From NCBI RefSeq assembly GCF_021653975.1, contig NZ_JAJKFK010000010.1:124001-188000 (forward strand): a stretch of DNA of 64,000 nucleotides, given 5' to 3'. This DNA comes from Amycolatopsis sp. GM8 (GTDB taxonomy: Bacteria; Actinomycetota; Actinomycetes; Mycobacteriales; Pseudonocardiaceae). The notes under the pieces are model-generated. The model was not told the origin of the DNA. It saw only the letters and a list, made by a program, of their open reading frames with translations, and did no database searches. This document shows, in pieces, positions 35,148 to 42,765 of the stretch (its first letter is position 1; each line of letters begins with the position of its first letter). The position numbers were made by a program, and so were the translations under genes.

Positions 35148-36260
35148 ATGGCGAAACCTGATGTGGACCACCTGCGCTTCAGCCTCGCCCTGCATCGCGC
35201 GGTCGCGGGCAGTGGTGATTCGTGCTTCTCGCCCTATTCGGTCGCGAGCGCTCTGGGCCTGACCAGTCAGGCGTCGCGCGGTGCCACCTCCGAGGAACTG
35301 GTGCGGCTGCTGGCCGGCGCGGACGCCGACGTCACCAAGCAGGCCGAGCTGCTGCGTACCGCGGCGACGCTGACCGAACGCGGTCGCCACGAGCCGCCGG
35401 TGCTCGAGGTCGCGAACACGTTGTGGGCGGCCGAAGACGCGCCGCTGAACCAGGATTTCCTCGGCAGCCTCGCCGCCTGGCCGAATGGCGGTGTGAAGAG
35501 CGCGCCCTTCGGCACCGATCCGGATGCCGCCCGCCGCATCATCAACGCCGATGTCGCCGAGACGACCCGGGACCTGATCCCGGAGCTGCTCGCCCCGGGC
35601 GCCCTGCACCGGGACACGATCGCGACGCTGGTCAACGCGCTCTACCTGAAAGTCGCGTGGCAGCACCGGTTCCGGGACGAGCAGACCGAGGACGGCGACT
35701 TCCACAGCCCGTCCGGCACCCGCCGGGTCCCGATGATGCACCAGACGGAGTCGTTCGGTTACGCCGCGCGAGACGGCTGGCAACTGGTCGAGTTGCCCGC
35801 CGCGGGCGGGGTGCGGGCGACGATCCTGTTGCCCGACGGCGATCTCGCCGCGCGCGAGCCCGGTCTGGACGAGCGGGGGCTCGCGGCGCTGCTGTCCGCG
35901 GCGAGGAGCCGGCAGGTCCGGCTCGCCCTCCCGAAGATCAAACTCGATATGCGCGCCGAGCTCAAGCCGGCGCTCGCCGGGCTGGGTGTGCGGACGATGT
36001 TCTCCGCGCACGACTCGGATTTCACCCCCCTCACGCCGGACCCGCGGGTGTTCGTCGACGACGTCGTTCACCAGGCCGTGCTGCGGCTGGACGAGCAGGG
36101 GCTCGAGGGCGCGGCGGCGACCGCGGTGGTGTTCCGGACGTTGTCCATGATCACCCCGGTGGACCCGGTCGAGGTCGTCGTGGACCGGCCTTTCCTGCTC
36201 CTCGTGCGGCACGCCGAGACGGGTGTGGTCTACTTTTTCGCCCGCGTTGTCGAACCGTGA
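35148..36260 (+). CDS. Serpin family serine protease inhibitor
   Basis: A 370-residue serpin, near the usual 350-400. Family features are SLALHRAVAGSGDSCFSPYSVASALGL, NALYLKVAWQHRF (shutter/breach) and the C-terminal DRPFLLLVRHAETGVVYFFARV. The reactive loop hinge is EQGLEGAAATAVVF; aligned with the consensus this puts Leu332-Ser333 at P1-P1', suggesting a chymotrypsin/elastase-like target (inference). Small residues at P12-P9 fit an inhibitory serpin, although P14 is Leu instead of Thr/Ser. No signal peptide is visible, so it probably acts in the cytoplasm. It is a stand-alone gene next to dgt. Confidence 0.9.
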   Translation: MAKPDVDHLRFSLALHRAVAGSGDSCFSPYSVASALGLTSQASRGATSEELVRLLAGADADVTKQAELLRTAATLTERGRHEPPVLEVANTLWAAEDAPLNQDFLGSLAAWPNGGVKSAPFGTDPDAARRIINADVAETTRDLIPELLAPGALHRDTIATLVNALYLKVAWQHRFRDEQTEDGDFHSPSGTRRVPMMHQTESFGYAARDGWQLVELPAAGGVRATILLPDGDLAAREPGLDERGLAALLSAARSRQVRLALPKIKLDMRAELKPALAGLGVRTMFSAHDSDFTPLTPDPRVFVDDVVHQAVLRLDEQGLEGAAATAVVFRTLSMITPVDPVEVVVDRPFLLLVRHAETGVVYFFARVVEP

Positions 36261-36268
36261 GGTAAGAA

Positions 36269-38059
36269 GTGACCGCGTTGCTCGAGGCGCCCGGGACGGT
36301 GCAGGTGGTTGAGCCCGGACGGCGCAGGTGGAACAGTGCCGACACGATTGTCGGCTTGTGCTACCTCCTGGCCGCTTTGGTGATCTATGCCGGGTTGTGG
36401 GTCAACCTGGGCAGTGGCTACCTGTACAACAGCGCGCAGGACCAGAACATGTGGGAGTGGTTCTTCTCGACCACCGCCCACGCCGTGTGGAGTGGGCAGA
36501 ACCCGCTCGGGTCGGTGCTGCAGAACTATCCCGACGGCGTCAACATGATGGCCAACACGGCGATGCTCGGCCTGAGCATCCCGTTGTCGCCGATCACGTT
36601 GCTGTTCGGGCCGACCGTGACCTGGGCGATCGCGCTGACCGGTGGCCTGGCCGGCACGTCGTTCGCCTGGTACTGGGTGTTCTCGCGGAACCTGGTGAGC
36701 TCGCGGGTCGCCGCCGCGATCGGCGGGGTGTTCTGTGGTTTCGCGCCGCCGATGATCTCCCACGGCAACGCGCACCCGAACTTCGTCGTGCTGTTCCTGC
36801 TGCCGTTCATCGTGTTGCGGTTGATCCGCCTCGCGCAGGGTGAGCACCCGGTTCGTGACGGGCTGATCCTCGGCGGGCTGATCGCGTACCAGGTTTTCCT
36901 CGGCGAGGAACCGCTGCTGATCACGATGCTGGGCTTTGTCGTGTTCGCGGTCGCCTATGCCGTGACCCGCTGGCGCGAGGCCGTGAAAATGGTGCGGCCC
37001 ATGGTGATCGGCCTCGTCATCGGTGGCGTGCTCGCGCTCGCGGTGGTGATCTTCCCGCTGTGGTGGCAGTTCATGGGCCCGCAGAGTTACCGGACGCTGG
37101 AACATGGTTCGGTCGGCAATGACACCGCGGCGTTCACCCGGTTCGCGACGGAGTCGATCGCCGGTCAGCCCGAGGCCGCCGCGGACGTGTCGCTGAACCG
37201 GACCGAGGAGAACGCGTTCTTCGGCTGGCCGCTCATCGTGTTCATGGTCGTGCTGACAATCTGGTTATGGCGCAACGCTGTCGCCCGCTCGATCGCGATC
37301 TCGATGTTCGTGATGGCGTGGCTTTCGCTGGGGCTCGTGATCACCGTCGACCACCATGAGACGGGTGTCCCCGGCCCGTGGCAGTGGCTGGCGAAGCTGC
37401 CCCTGTTCGACTCGCTCCTCGAATCACGCCTGGCGATGGCGTGTATCCCGGCGGTCGGTGCCCTCCTCGCGATCGCGACCCAGCGAGTGTTCGAGGCGGC
37501 GCCCTCTTTCCGGGACAAGGAGTTGCCGATCCGGTGGTTGTGGATCGGCGCGCTGGTCGCGGTCCTGCTCCCGATCGCGCCGACCCCGCTGGAGACCATC
37601 ACGCGCCCGGCCACCCCGGCTTTCTTCTACGACGGGACCTGGCGGTCCTATGTTTCCTCGGGTTCGGTGGTCACCGTCCCGCTGCCCAGCACGGGTGATG
37701 CGCGGGCCTTGCACTGGCAGGTGCGGGCAGACTCAGGTTTCCCCCTCGCGGCGGGTTACTTTGTCGGCCCGGCGGGCCCGGATGACAAGCGTGGCCGCTA
37801 CGGCGCCGCCGAACGTCCCACGACGCACCTGTTGCAAGAGGTCCAGGACAACGGCGACGTCCCAGCCGTAACGGATGCCGACCGCGCCGCCGCAATCGCC
37901 GACCTGCGCTACTGGCACGCGGATGTCATGGTCCTGGCGCCCGGCACCACCAACCAGCAACCGCTGCAGGCCACGGTCGAGGCACTGCTGAACACCCCGG
38001 CCCGGTACGTCGACGGTGTGTGGCTGTGGGATGTGCGCCCCCTCACAGCAGCCGCGTAG
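36269..38059 (+). CDS. Large multi-pass membrane protein, GT-C glycosyltransferase-like
   Basis: A 596-residue protein with about ten to twelve hydrophobic helices in residues 25-440 and a soluble extracytoplasmic C-terminal domain of ~150 residues. The first loop (SGYLYNSAQDQNMWEWFFSTTAHAV) contains an acidic pattern like the catalytic loop of GT-C transferases or mannosyltransferase-like proteins, which use polyprenyl-phosphate sugars. This is a resemblance only. GTG 36269 follows a GGTAAGAA stretch 8 nt after the serpin stop, so the two genes may be co-transcribed. Confidence 0.7.
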   Translation: MTALLEAPGTVQVVEPGRRRWNSADTIVGLCYLLAALVIYAGLWVNLGSGYLYNSAQDQNMWEWFFSTTAHAVWSGQNPLGSVLQNYPDGVNMMANTAMLGLSIPLSPITLLFGPTVTWAIALTGGLAGTSFAWYWVFSRNLVSSRVAAAIGGVFCGFAPPMISHGNAHPNFVVLFLLPFIVLRLIRLAQGEHPVRDGLILGGLIAYQVFLGEEPLLITMLGFVVFAVAYAVTRWREAVKMVRPMVIGLVIGGVLALAVVIFPLWWQFMGPQSYRTLEHGSVGNDTAAFTRFATESIAGQPEAAADVSLNRTEENAFFGWPLIVFMVVLTIWLWRNAVARSIAISMFVMAWLSLGLVITVDHHETGVPGPWQWLAKLPLFDSLLESRLAMACIPAVGALLAIATQRVFEAAPSFRDKELPIRWLWIGALVAVLLPIAPTPLETITRPATPAFFYDGTWRSYVSSGSVVTVPLPSTGDARALHWQVRADSGFPLAAGYFVGPAGPDDKRGRYGAAERPTTHLLQEVQDNGDVPAVTDADRAAAIADLRYWHADVMVLAPGTTNQQPLQATVEALLNTPARYVDGVWLWDVRPLTAAA

Positions 38060-38062
38060 AAC

Positions 38063-38311
38063 GCCAACTCACCGACGCAGGACGCAAACACGCCCGCGCC
38101 ACGGGCAAACACGCGCGCGTGAGGGGCAAACACGCGCACAACCAGCAAACACGCCGACGCCGCGCAACCCCGGAACCCGCGCAGCCGCCTGGCACCTGCG
38201 CAGCCAGCCAACTCACCGTCACGACAAGCAAACTCACGCGCGCAGCCAGCAAACTCACCCGCGCCACGGGCAAACACGCCCGCGCGGCAAGCAAACACGG
38301 CGGAACCCGGC
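38063..38311. repeat. Tandem/dispersed 21-bp repeats (GCAAACAC/GCAAACTC core)
   Basis: GC(A/C)AAC-type cores begin at 38063, 38084, 38105, 38126, then 38145 and 38164 with 19-bp steps, and again at 38207, 38228, 38249, 38270 and 38291. Nine of the eleven keep the exact 21-bp phase within two blocks. The core is the reverse complement of GTTTGC in the array after era. The array starts 3 nt after the stop of the membrane-protein gene. No gene lies here. Confidence 0.8.
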
Positions 38312-38374
38312 AACGGAACGCAACAACGACCCCAGCCCACCCATACCTCCCCCAACCCCGATAGAAAGCCGCCC

Positions 38375-38466
38375 TAGCGGTTGGCACGTCGTGTCAAGGG
38401 TGACCGCGCCAGCGGTCATCGCGAAGCGACGCCGAAGGCGCCCTTGATACGACGTGCCAACCGTTA
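38375..38466. repeat. Cloverleaf-like palindromic element
   Basis: Arms 38375-38400 and 38441-38466 pair over 26 bp with only two G-T pairs (core TTGGCACGTCGT). Between them lie three hairpins with no spare base: TGACCGC/GCGGTCA with loop GCCA (38401-38418), TCGC/GCGA with loop GAA (38419-38429) and CGCC/GGCG with loop GAA (38430-38440). The result is a perfect four-way junction in DNA or RNA. Confidence 0.75.
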
Positions 38467-38500
38467 GACGATCGGCGATCGGGGTGGGCCCGGCGACAAC

Positions 38501-38541
38501 CCCGGCGCGAAGCGCCGGGACCCTCGCGCGAAGCGCGAGGG
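38501..38541. repeat. Two consecutive GAA-loop hairpins
   Basis: CCCGGCGC-GAA-GCGCCGGG (38501-38519) and CCCTCGCGC-GAA-GCGCGAGGG (38521-38541) stand side by side, 8 and 9 bp long with the same GAA loop as the cloverleaf arms. AAAAGAGAAAAG follows on the plus strand, so there is no T-run for a plus-strand terminator. Confidence 0.7.
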
Positions 38542-38551
38542 AAAAGAGAAA

Positions 38552-38776
38552 AGATGTCCTCGCCGGACGGGCAGGCTCCAGGATGACTGACCCCAAGGGA
38601 TCTCACCTTTTCGAGGTGGTTGAGTTGGGTGGTCATCCCGTCGCCTGCGGTTTGCGAATATCACTTTTCGCCAGAGCCGCAAGCTTTGTGTTCTCGGCCG
38701 CCGGACCCAGCCAAGGTTGCGGCCCTGACGAAAAGTGATCGTGCCGGTTTCAGGCGACGGGATGACCACCCAACTC
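38552..38776 (+). repeat. Dispersed hairpin element, copy B
   Basis: Same family as copy A (14031-14253) in the opposite orientation. The outer stem joins 38622-38647 and 38751-38776 over 26 perfect base pairs; the inner stem joins 38660-38682 and 38717-38739 (ends ATCACTTTTCG and GCCGCAA). The flank 38552-38603 (AGATGTCCTCGCCGGACGGG start) is also shared. Pairs at the top of the stem differ from copy A but stay complementary. Confidence 0.8.
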
Positions 38777-38796
38777 GGCCCGTGGGCCTGCGCCGC

Positions 38797-38823
38797 TGTC
38801 ACATCCGGCGTCCGCACGCCGTC
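38797..38823 (+). promoter_or_regulatory. ECF41-type promoter of CMD gene 1
   Basis: TGTCACA (38797-38803), a 16-bp spacer and CGTC (38820-38823) match the published ECF41 promoter pattern TGTCACA-N16-CGTC. It lies 29 bp upstream of the CMD gene start, and an ECF41 sigma gene is adjacent. Confidence 0.75.
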
Positions 38824-38852
38824 CCTCCTGCGAGATCACTAGAGGAGGAGCC

Positions 38853-39428
38853 ATGTCGCGTATTCCGGTGGTGTCCACAAAGGACGCCGGGTTGTTCACG
38901 AGGTTCGTTTACCGGGTTGCTCGCCGCCGCTATGGTGCTGTTCCGGCGCCGTTCGCCGTCAGTGCCCAGCATCCTGGACTGCTGGTGGCGGGTACGGTGC
39001 ACGAGCTGGCGGTGGAGAAGGCGTCGCATACGTTGCCGGTCAACGTGCGGGAGATCGCCGTGTACCGCGTCGCCGTGCGGCTGGGGTGTTCGTGGTGCGT
39101 CGACTTCGGCACGATGTTGCAGAAGCACGAAGGGCTCGACATCGAACGCCTCAAGGGTATCGACGACTACCCGACCTCACCGCATTTCAGCAGGCAGGAA
39201 CGCCTGGCACTCGCGTACGCCGATGCCATGACCGCCACCCCGGTCACCGTCACCGACGAGCAGGTCGCCGAGCTGGAGCGCGAGTTCGGGCGCAAGGGCG
39301 TCGTCGAGCTGACCTATCAGATCGCTCTCGAGAATATGCGCAGCCGCGTCAACAGCGCGCTCGGCATCACCGACCAGGGGTTCACGTCGGGCGAGGCGTG
39401 CCGGGTTCCGCTGCCGGGACTCGCGTGA
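38853..39428 (+). CDS. Carboxymuconolactone decarboxylase (AhpD-like) family protein
   Basis: A 191-residue CMD-family protein. The redox/active motif GCSWCVDFG (CxxC) is near residues 72-80, in the usual ...REIAVYRVAVRLGCSWC context, and a second helix has ERLALAYADAMTATP. Such proteins act as peroxidase-type reductases or decarboxylases. ATG 38853 has a strong AGGAGGAG site. It has an ECF41 promoter and overlaps the convergent ECF41 sigma gene by 47 bp: this is the sigma/target pair known for ECF41 (sigma plus carboxymuconolactone decarboxylase, oxidoreductase or epimerase). Confidence 0.9.
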   Translation: MSRIPVVSTKDAGLFTRFVYRVARRRYGAVPAPFAVSAQHPGLLVAGTVHELAVEKASHTLPVNVREIAVYRVAVRLGCSWCVDFGTMLQKHEGLDIERLKGIDDYPTSPHFSRQERLALAYADAMTATPVTVTDEQVAELEREFGRKGVVELTYQIALENMRSRVNSALGITDQGFTSGEACRVPLPGLA

Positions 39429-40317
39429 GCTTGTCCGGGTTGGCGATGTCGTAGATCGCGACGATCCGCCCATCGCGCACCGCCACAGCCTCCAGGTGCG
39501 CGTCGAGCCGCTGCTTGCCGGGCACCTCGGCGGCCGGGATGAACAGGCCGAGATCGCCGTTGACCAGCATCGGGCGCCCGCTGGTGAGCGCGTCCGCCGG
39601 GTACATCGCCAGCAGGCCGAAGAAGAACCGGATGAGCTTGTCCGCGCCGACCACGATCTGCCGGGCCGTGCGCGCCTTGCCGTTCGAGTCGCCGATCAGC
39701 ATCACGTCCGGGTGCAGTACCTCGGCCACGGCCCGCACGTCCCCGGCGAGCAGGGCCTGCAGGAACCGGTCGAGGATCTGCTGCTGTTCGGCCAGGCTCG
39801 CCCGCGGCGGCGGCTCGGCGTCCTTGAGGGCGCGCCGCCCCCGCGACGCATGCTGCCGCGCCGCGTCGGGGCTCGACCCGAGGATGGCGGCGATCTCGTC
39901 GAACGGGACCGAGAACGCGTCGTGCAGCACGAACGCGACCCGCTGCTCCGGCGTGAGCTTGTCCAGCACGACCATCGCGGCCATCCGCAGCCCTTCGTCG
40001 CGCACGGCGAGGTCGAGCGGGTCGTCCGCGGCCGCACCACTCAACGGGGTGACGACGGGCTCGGGCAGCCACTGCCCGACGTAGCGTTCCCGCCGTGCGG
40101 GCGCGGAGCGCAACCGGTCCAGGCAGATCCGGCCGACGACCGTGGTCAGCCAGCCTTTCAGGTCCCGGATCGCGGCGCGTTTCTCCTCGCTCAGCCCGGC
40201 CAGCCGCAGCCAGGACTCCTGCACGGCGTCCTCGGCGTCGGACACCGATCCGGTGAGCCGGTAGGCGACGGCGACCAGGTGCGCGCGGTGGCCGGTGAAC
40301 TCCTCAGCCAGTGCCAT
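39382..40317 (-). CDS. sigJ: ECF41 family RNA polymerase sigma factor (SigJ-type)
   Basis: A 311-residue ECF sigma factor with region 2 (HLVAVAYRLTGSVSDAEDAVQESWLRL), region 4 (LTPEQRVAFVLHDAFSVPFDEIAAILGSSPDAARQHASRGRRAL) and a ~100-residue C-terminal SnoaL-like extension that replaces an anti-sigma factor in ECF41. The linker motif WLPEPV and the final NPDKL motif are diagnostic. ATG 40317 is preferred; TTG 40323 is possible. It points at dnaG and may share its short upstream region. Its likely target is the convergent CMD gene, whose promoter matches ECF41. Confidence 0.92.
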   Translation of the reverse strand: MALAEEFTGHRAHLVAVAYRLTGSVSDAEDAVQESWLRLAGLSEEKRAAIRDLKGWLTTVVGRICLDRLRSAPARRERYVGQWLPEPVVTPLSGAAADDPLDLAVRDEGLRMAAMVVLDKLTPEQRVAFVLHDAFSVPFDEIAAILGSSPDAARQHASRGRRALKDAEPPPRASLAEQQQILDRFLQALLAGDVRAVAEVLHPDVMLIGDSNGKARTARQIVVGADKLIRFFFGLLAMYPADALTSGRPMLVNGDLGLFIPAAEVPGKQRLDAHLEAVAVRDGRIVAIYDIANPDKLTRVPAAEPGTPRPT

Positions 40318-40328
40318 GACCAAGACAG

Positions 40329-40334
40329 TATCCT
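40329..40334 (+). promoter_or_regulatory. Putative leaderless -10 box (TATCCT) for dnaG
   Basis: TATCCT ends 6 nt before GTG 40341, in the 23-bp gap between the divergent sigma gene and dnaG. Confidence 0.45.
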
Positions 40335-40340
40335 CGACGG

Positions 40341-42233
40341 GTGGCAGGTCGGATCCGGGAAGCAGACATCGCGGAGGTTCGTGACCGCAACCGGATCGAC
40401 GAGGTCGTGGGGGAGTACGTGGCCCTGCGCAACGCCGGCGGCGGCGCGCTCAAGGGGCTGTGCCCGTTCCACGACGAGAAGACCCCGTCGTTCAACGTCC
40501 GGCCCACGCACGGCACCTTCCACTGCTTCGGCTGCGGCGAGGGTGGCGACGTCATCAAGTTCCTGATGAAGATCGACCACCTGGGGTTCGTCGAGTCCGT
40601 GGAGCGGCTCGCCGACCGCGTCGGCTTCCGGCTCACCTACGAGGGTGGCGGCGCCAGCGTCCAGCGTGACCGCGGTACCCGCACCCGGATGGTCGAGGCG
40701 CACAAGGCCGCCGCCGAGTTCTACGCGGAGCAGCTGCGCAGTCCCGACGCCGCGCTCGCCCGCGACTACCTGCGGGAACGCGGCTTCGACGAGGCCGCGG
40801 CGCGCACCTACGGCTGCGGGTTCGCCCCGGCCGGCTGGGACAAGCTGACGAAGTACCTGCTCAACCACGGTTTCGAGCTGCCGGAGCTGCTCAAGGCACA
40901 GCTGGTGCGCGAGGGCAGGCAGGGCCCGATCGACCGGTTCCACCGGCGGCTGGTGTGGCCGATCAAGGACATCACCGGTGACGTCGTCGGCTTCGGCGCG
41001 CGCCGGCTGTTCGACGACGACCAGATCCAGGCCAAGTACCTCAACACCAGCGAAAGCCCGATCTACAAGAAGTCCCAGGTGCTGTTCGGGCTCGACCTGG
41101 CCAAGCGGGAGATCGCGAAGCGGCACCAGGTGGTCGTGGTCGAGGGCTACACCGACGTGATGGCGATGCACGCGGCCGGGGTGCCGACGGCGGTGGCGTC
41201 CTCGGGCACCGCGTTCGGCGAGGACCACATGAAGGTGCTGCGGCGCCTGCTGATGGACGACGACACGTTCCGCGGCGAGGTCATCTTCACGTTCGACGGC
41301 GACGCGGCCGGTCAGAAGGCCGCGCTCAAGGCGTTCGAGGGCGACCAGACGTTCGCGGGCCAGACGTACATCGCGGTCGCGCCGGACGGGATGGACCCGT
41401 GCGAGCTGCGCATCGAGAAGGGCGACACGGCCGTGCGCGACCTGGTGGCCCGGCGGATCCCGCTGTTCGAGTTCGCGATCCGCAGCATGCTCGCCGAGTA
41501 CGACCTCGACTCCGTCGACGGCCAGGTGGCCGCGCTGCAGCGGACGGTGCCGCTGGTCGCGCAGATCAAGGACAGGGCCAAGCGCGACGGGTACGCGACG
41601 AAGCTCGCGTGGTGGGTCGGCTGGCAGGACGCGGACATGGTGGTGCGCCGGGTGCGCGGCGCGGCCGGTGTGCCCGTGAAACCCGGGCGCCGCAACGGTT
41701 CCGCGCCTGCGGCGCCCGCGAGCGCCCCGGCCGAAGACGTCCCGCGCCCCGCGCCGAAGGACCCGCGGTTCATGGCGCAGCGCGAGGTGCTCAAGGCCGC
41801 GCTGCAGGAGCCCGCGCTGGCCGGGCCCCAGTACGACGCGCTGCCCGAGGACGCGTTCACCCATCCCGCGTACATCGCGGTGCATCGCGCGGTGCTGAAG
41901 GCGGGCGGCGCGAGCTGCGGGCTGACCGGGCCCGCGCTGATCGACGCCGCGAGTGCGAACGTGCCACCGGGGACGGTGCGCACGCTGCTGTCCGAGCTGG
42001 CGGTGGAACCCTTGCACGCCAAGGGAGAGGCGGACATCCGGTACATCGGCAGCATGGTCGCCGCGGTGCAGGAGAACCTGGTCGGCCGGCAGATCACGGA
42101 GATCAAGTCGCGGCTGCAGCGGCTGTCGCCGGTCGAGGCGCCGGACGACTACCGTGCGCTGTTCGGGGATCTGGTGGCGCTGGAGGAGTACCGGAAGGCG
42201 TTGCGGGAGCAGGCGATCGGCGGGATGGCCTGA
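40341..42233 (+). CDS. dnaG: DNA primase
   Basis: A 630-residue primase that makes RNA primers at the replication fork. The N-terminal CHC2 zinc ribbon has Cys41, His44, Cys62 and Cys65 (CPFHDEKTPSF...FHCFGCGEGGD). The TOPRIM catalytic core shows VVVVEGYTDVMAMHAAG and VIFTFDGDAAGQKAA. The C-terminal ~180 residues after a Pro/Ala linker are the DnaB-interacting domain. GTG 40341 fits the promoter and family start. Confidence 0.96.
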   Translation: MAGRIREADIAEVRDRNRIDEVVGEYVALRNAGGGALKGLCPFHDEKTPSFNVRPTHGTFHCFGCGEGGDVIKFLMKIDHLGFVESVERLADRVGFRLTYEGGGASVQRDRGTRTRMVEAHKAAAEFYAEQLRSPDAALARDYLRERGFDEAAARTYGCGFAPAGWDKLTKYLLNHGFELPELLKAQLVREGRQGPIDRFHRRLVWPIKDITGDVVGFGARRLFDDDQIQAKYLNTSESPIYKKSQVLFGLDLAKREIAKRHQVVVVEGYTDVMAMHAAGVPTAVASSGTAFGEDHMKVLRRLLMDDDTFRGEVIFTFDGDAAGQKAALKAFEGDQTFAGQTYIAVAPDGMDPCELRIEKGDTAVRDLVARRIPLFEFAIRSMLAEYDLDSVDGQVAALQRTVPLVAQIKDRAKRDGYATKLAWWVGWQDADMVVRRVRGAAGVPVKPGRRNGSAPAAPASAPAEDVPRPAPKDPRFMAQREVLKAALQEPALAGPQYDALPEDAFTHPAYIAVHRAVLKAGGASCGLTGPALIDAASANVPPGTVRTLLSELAVEPLHAKGEADIRYIGSMVAAVQENLVGRQITEIKSRLQRLSPVEAPDDYRALFGDLVALEEYRKALREQAIGGMA

Positions 42234-42237
42234 GCTC

Positions 42238-42750
42238 ATGTCGTGGCTGCGGTGGTTGATCGGTGACCGGTTGCCCGACGGGTTCCCGGGCGAGCTGGCG
42301 GCGTCGGAGAACGCGCTGTCGGTCGCGGAAGTGGCCTACGGCGGGCATCTCGTGGTGACCGAGCTGGGGCTGTGGCTGCCGGAGGGGCGGCGCGTCGGCT
42401 GGCATCTGATCAGCAAAGCCGTGTGGGGTGAGGGAATTCTCACGCTCATCGAGGCCAGGGAGGTCGGCTCCGCGGGCGCGGCGGTGGTGCTGGCCGACCG
42501 CGAACCCGTGCGGTTCGCCTTGCCGCGGCCGGGGAAGCTGCCGGTGATGGTGCGCCAGCGGGTGGACGCTTCCATTCGCGGGCGGCACCGGCACGAGCTG
42601 GCGAGCGGTGGCGTGTGGTTCGTGCAGCGCAAGGTGCCCGGTCAGGACGGGACGGTGCTGCAGGCCCGGCCGGATCCGGGCGTGGATCCCGACGTGGTCG
42701 CCGCGATCGCCCGGGAGGCCGCGCAGCGGCTGGCGCAGCCCGAGGTCTAG
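42238..42750 (+). CDS. Hypothetical protein (actinobacterial, dnaG-linked)
   Basis: A 170-residue soluble protein that begins MSWLRWLIGDRLPDGFPGEL. It is beta-rich, with VTELGLWLPEGRRVGWHLISKAVW and PVRFALPRPGKLPVMVRQRVDASI, and ends in a helix DPDVVAAIAREAAQRLAQ. I do not recognise a catalytic motif. It starts 4 nt after dnaG and is followed by tam, so it probably shares the dnaG transcript. Confidence 0.7.
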   Translation: MSWLRWLIGDRLPDGFPGELAASENALSVAEVAYGGHLVVTELGLWLPEGRRVGWHLISKAVWGEGILTLIEAREVGSAGAAVVLADREPVRFALPRPGKLPVMVRQRVDASIRGRHRHELASGGVWFVQRKVPGQDGTVLQARPDPGVDPDVVAAIAREAAQRLAQPEV

Positions 42751-42753
42751 CAG

Positions 42754-42759
42754 TACGCT
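42754..42759 (+). promoter_or_regulatory. Putative leaderless -10 box (TACGCT) for tam
   Basis: TACGCT begins 4 nt after the previous stop and ends 6 nt before GTG 42766. Confidence 0.4.
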
Positions 42760-42765
42760 CGTACT

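Noticed and set aside
38063-38311. CRISPR array
   Set aside because: Repeats are only about 8-10 bp conserved with 21-bp period, spacers too short and related to each other, and no cas genes are near.
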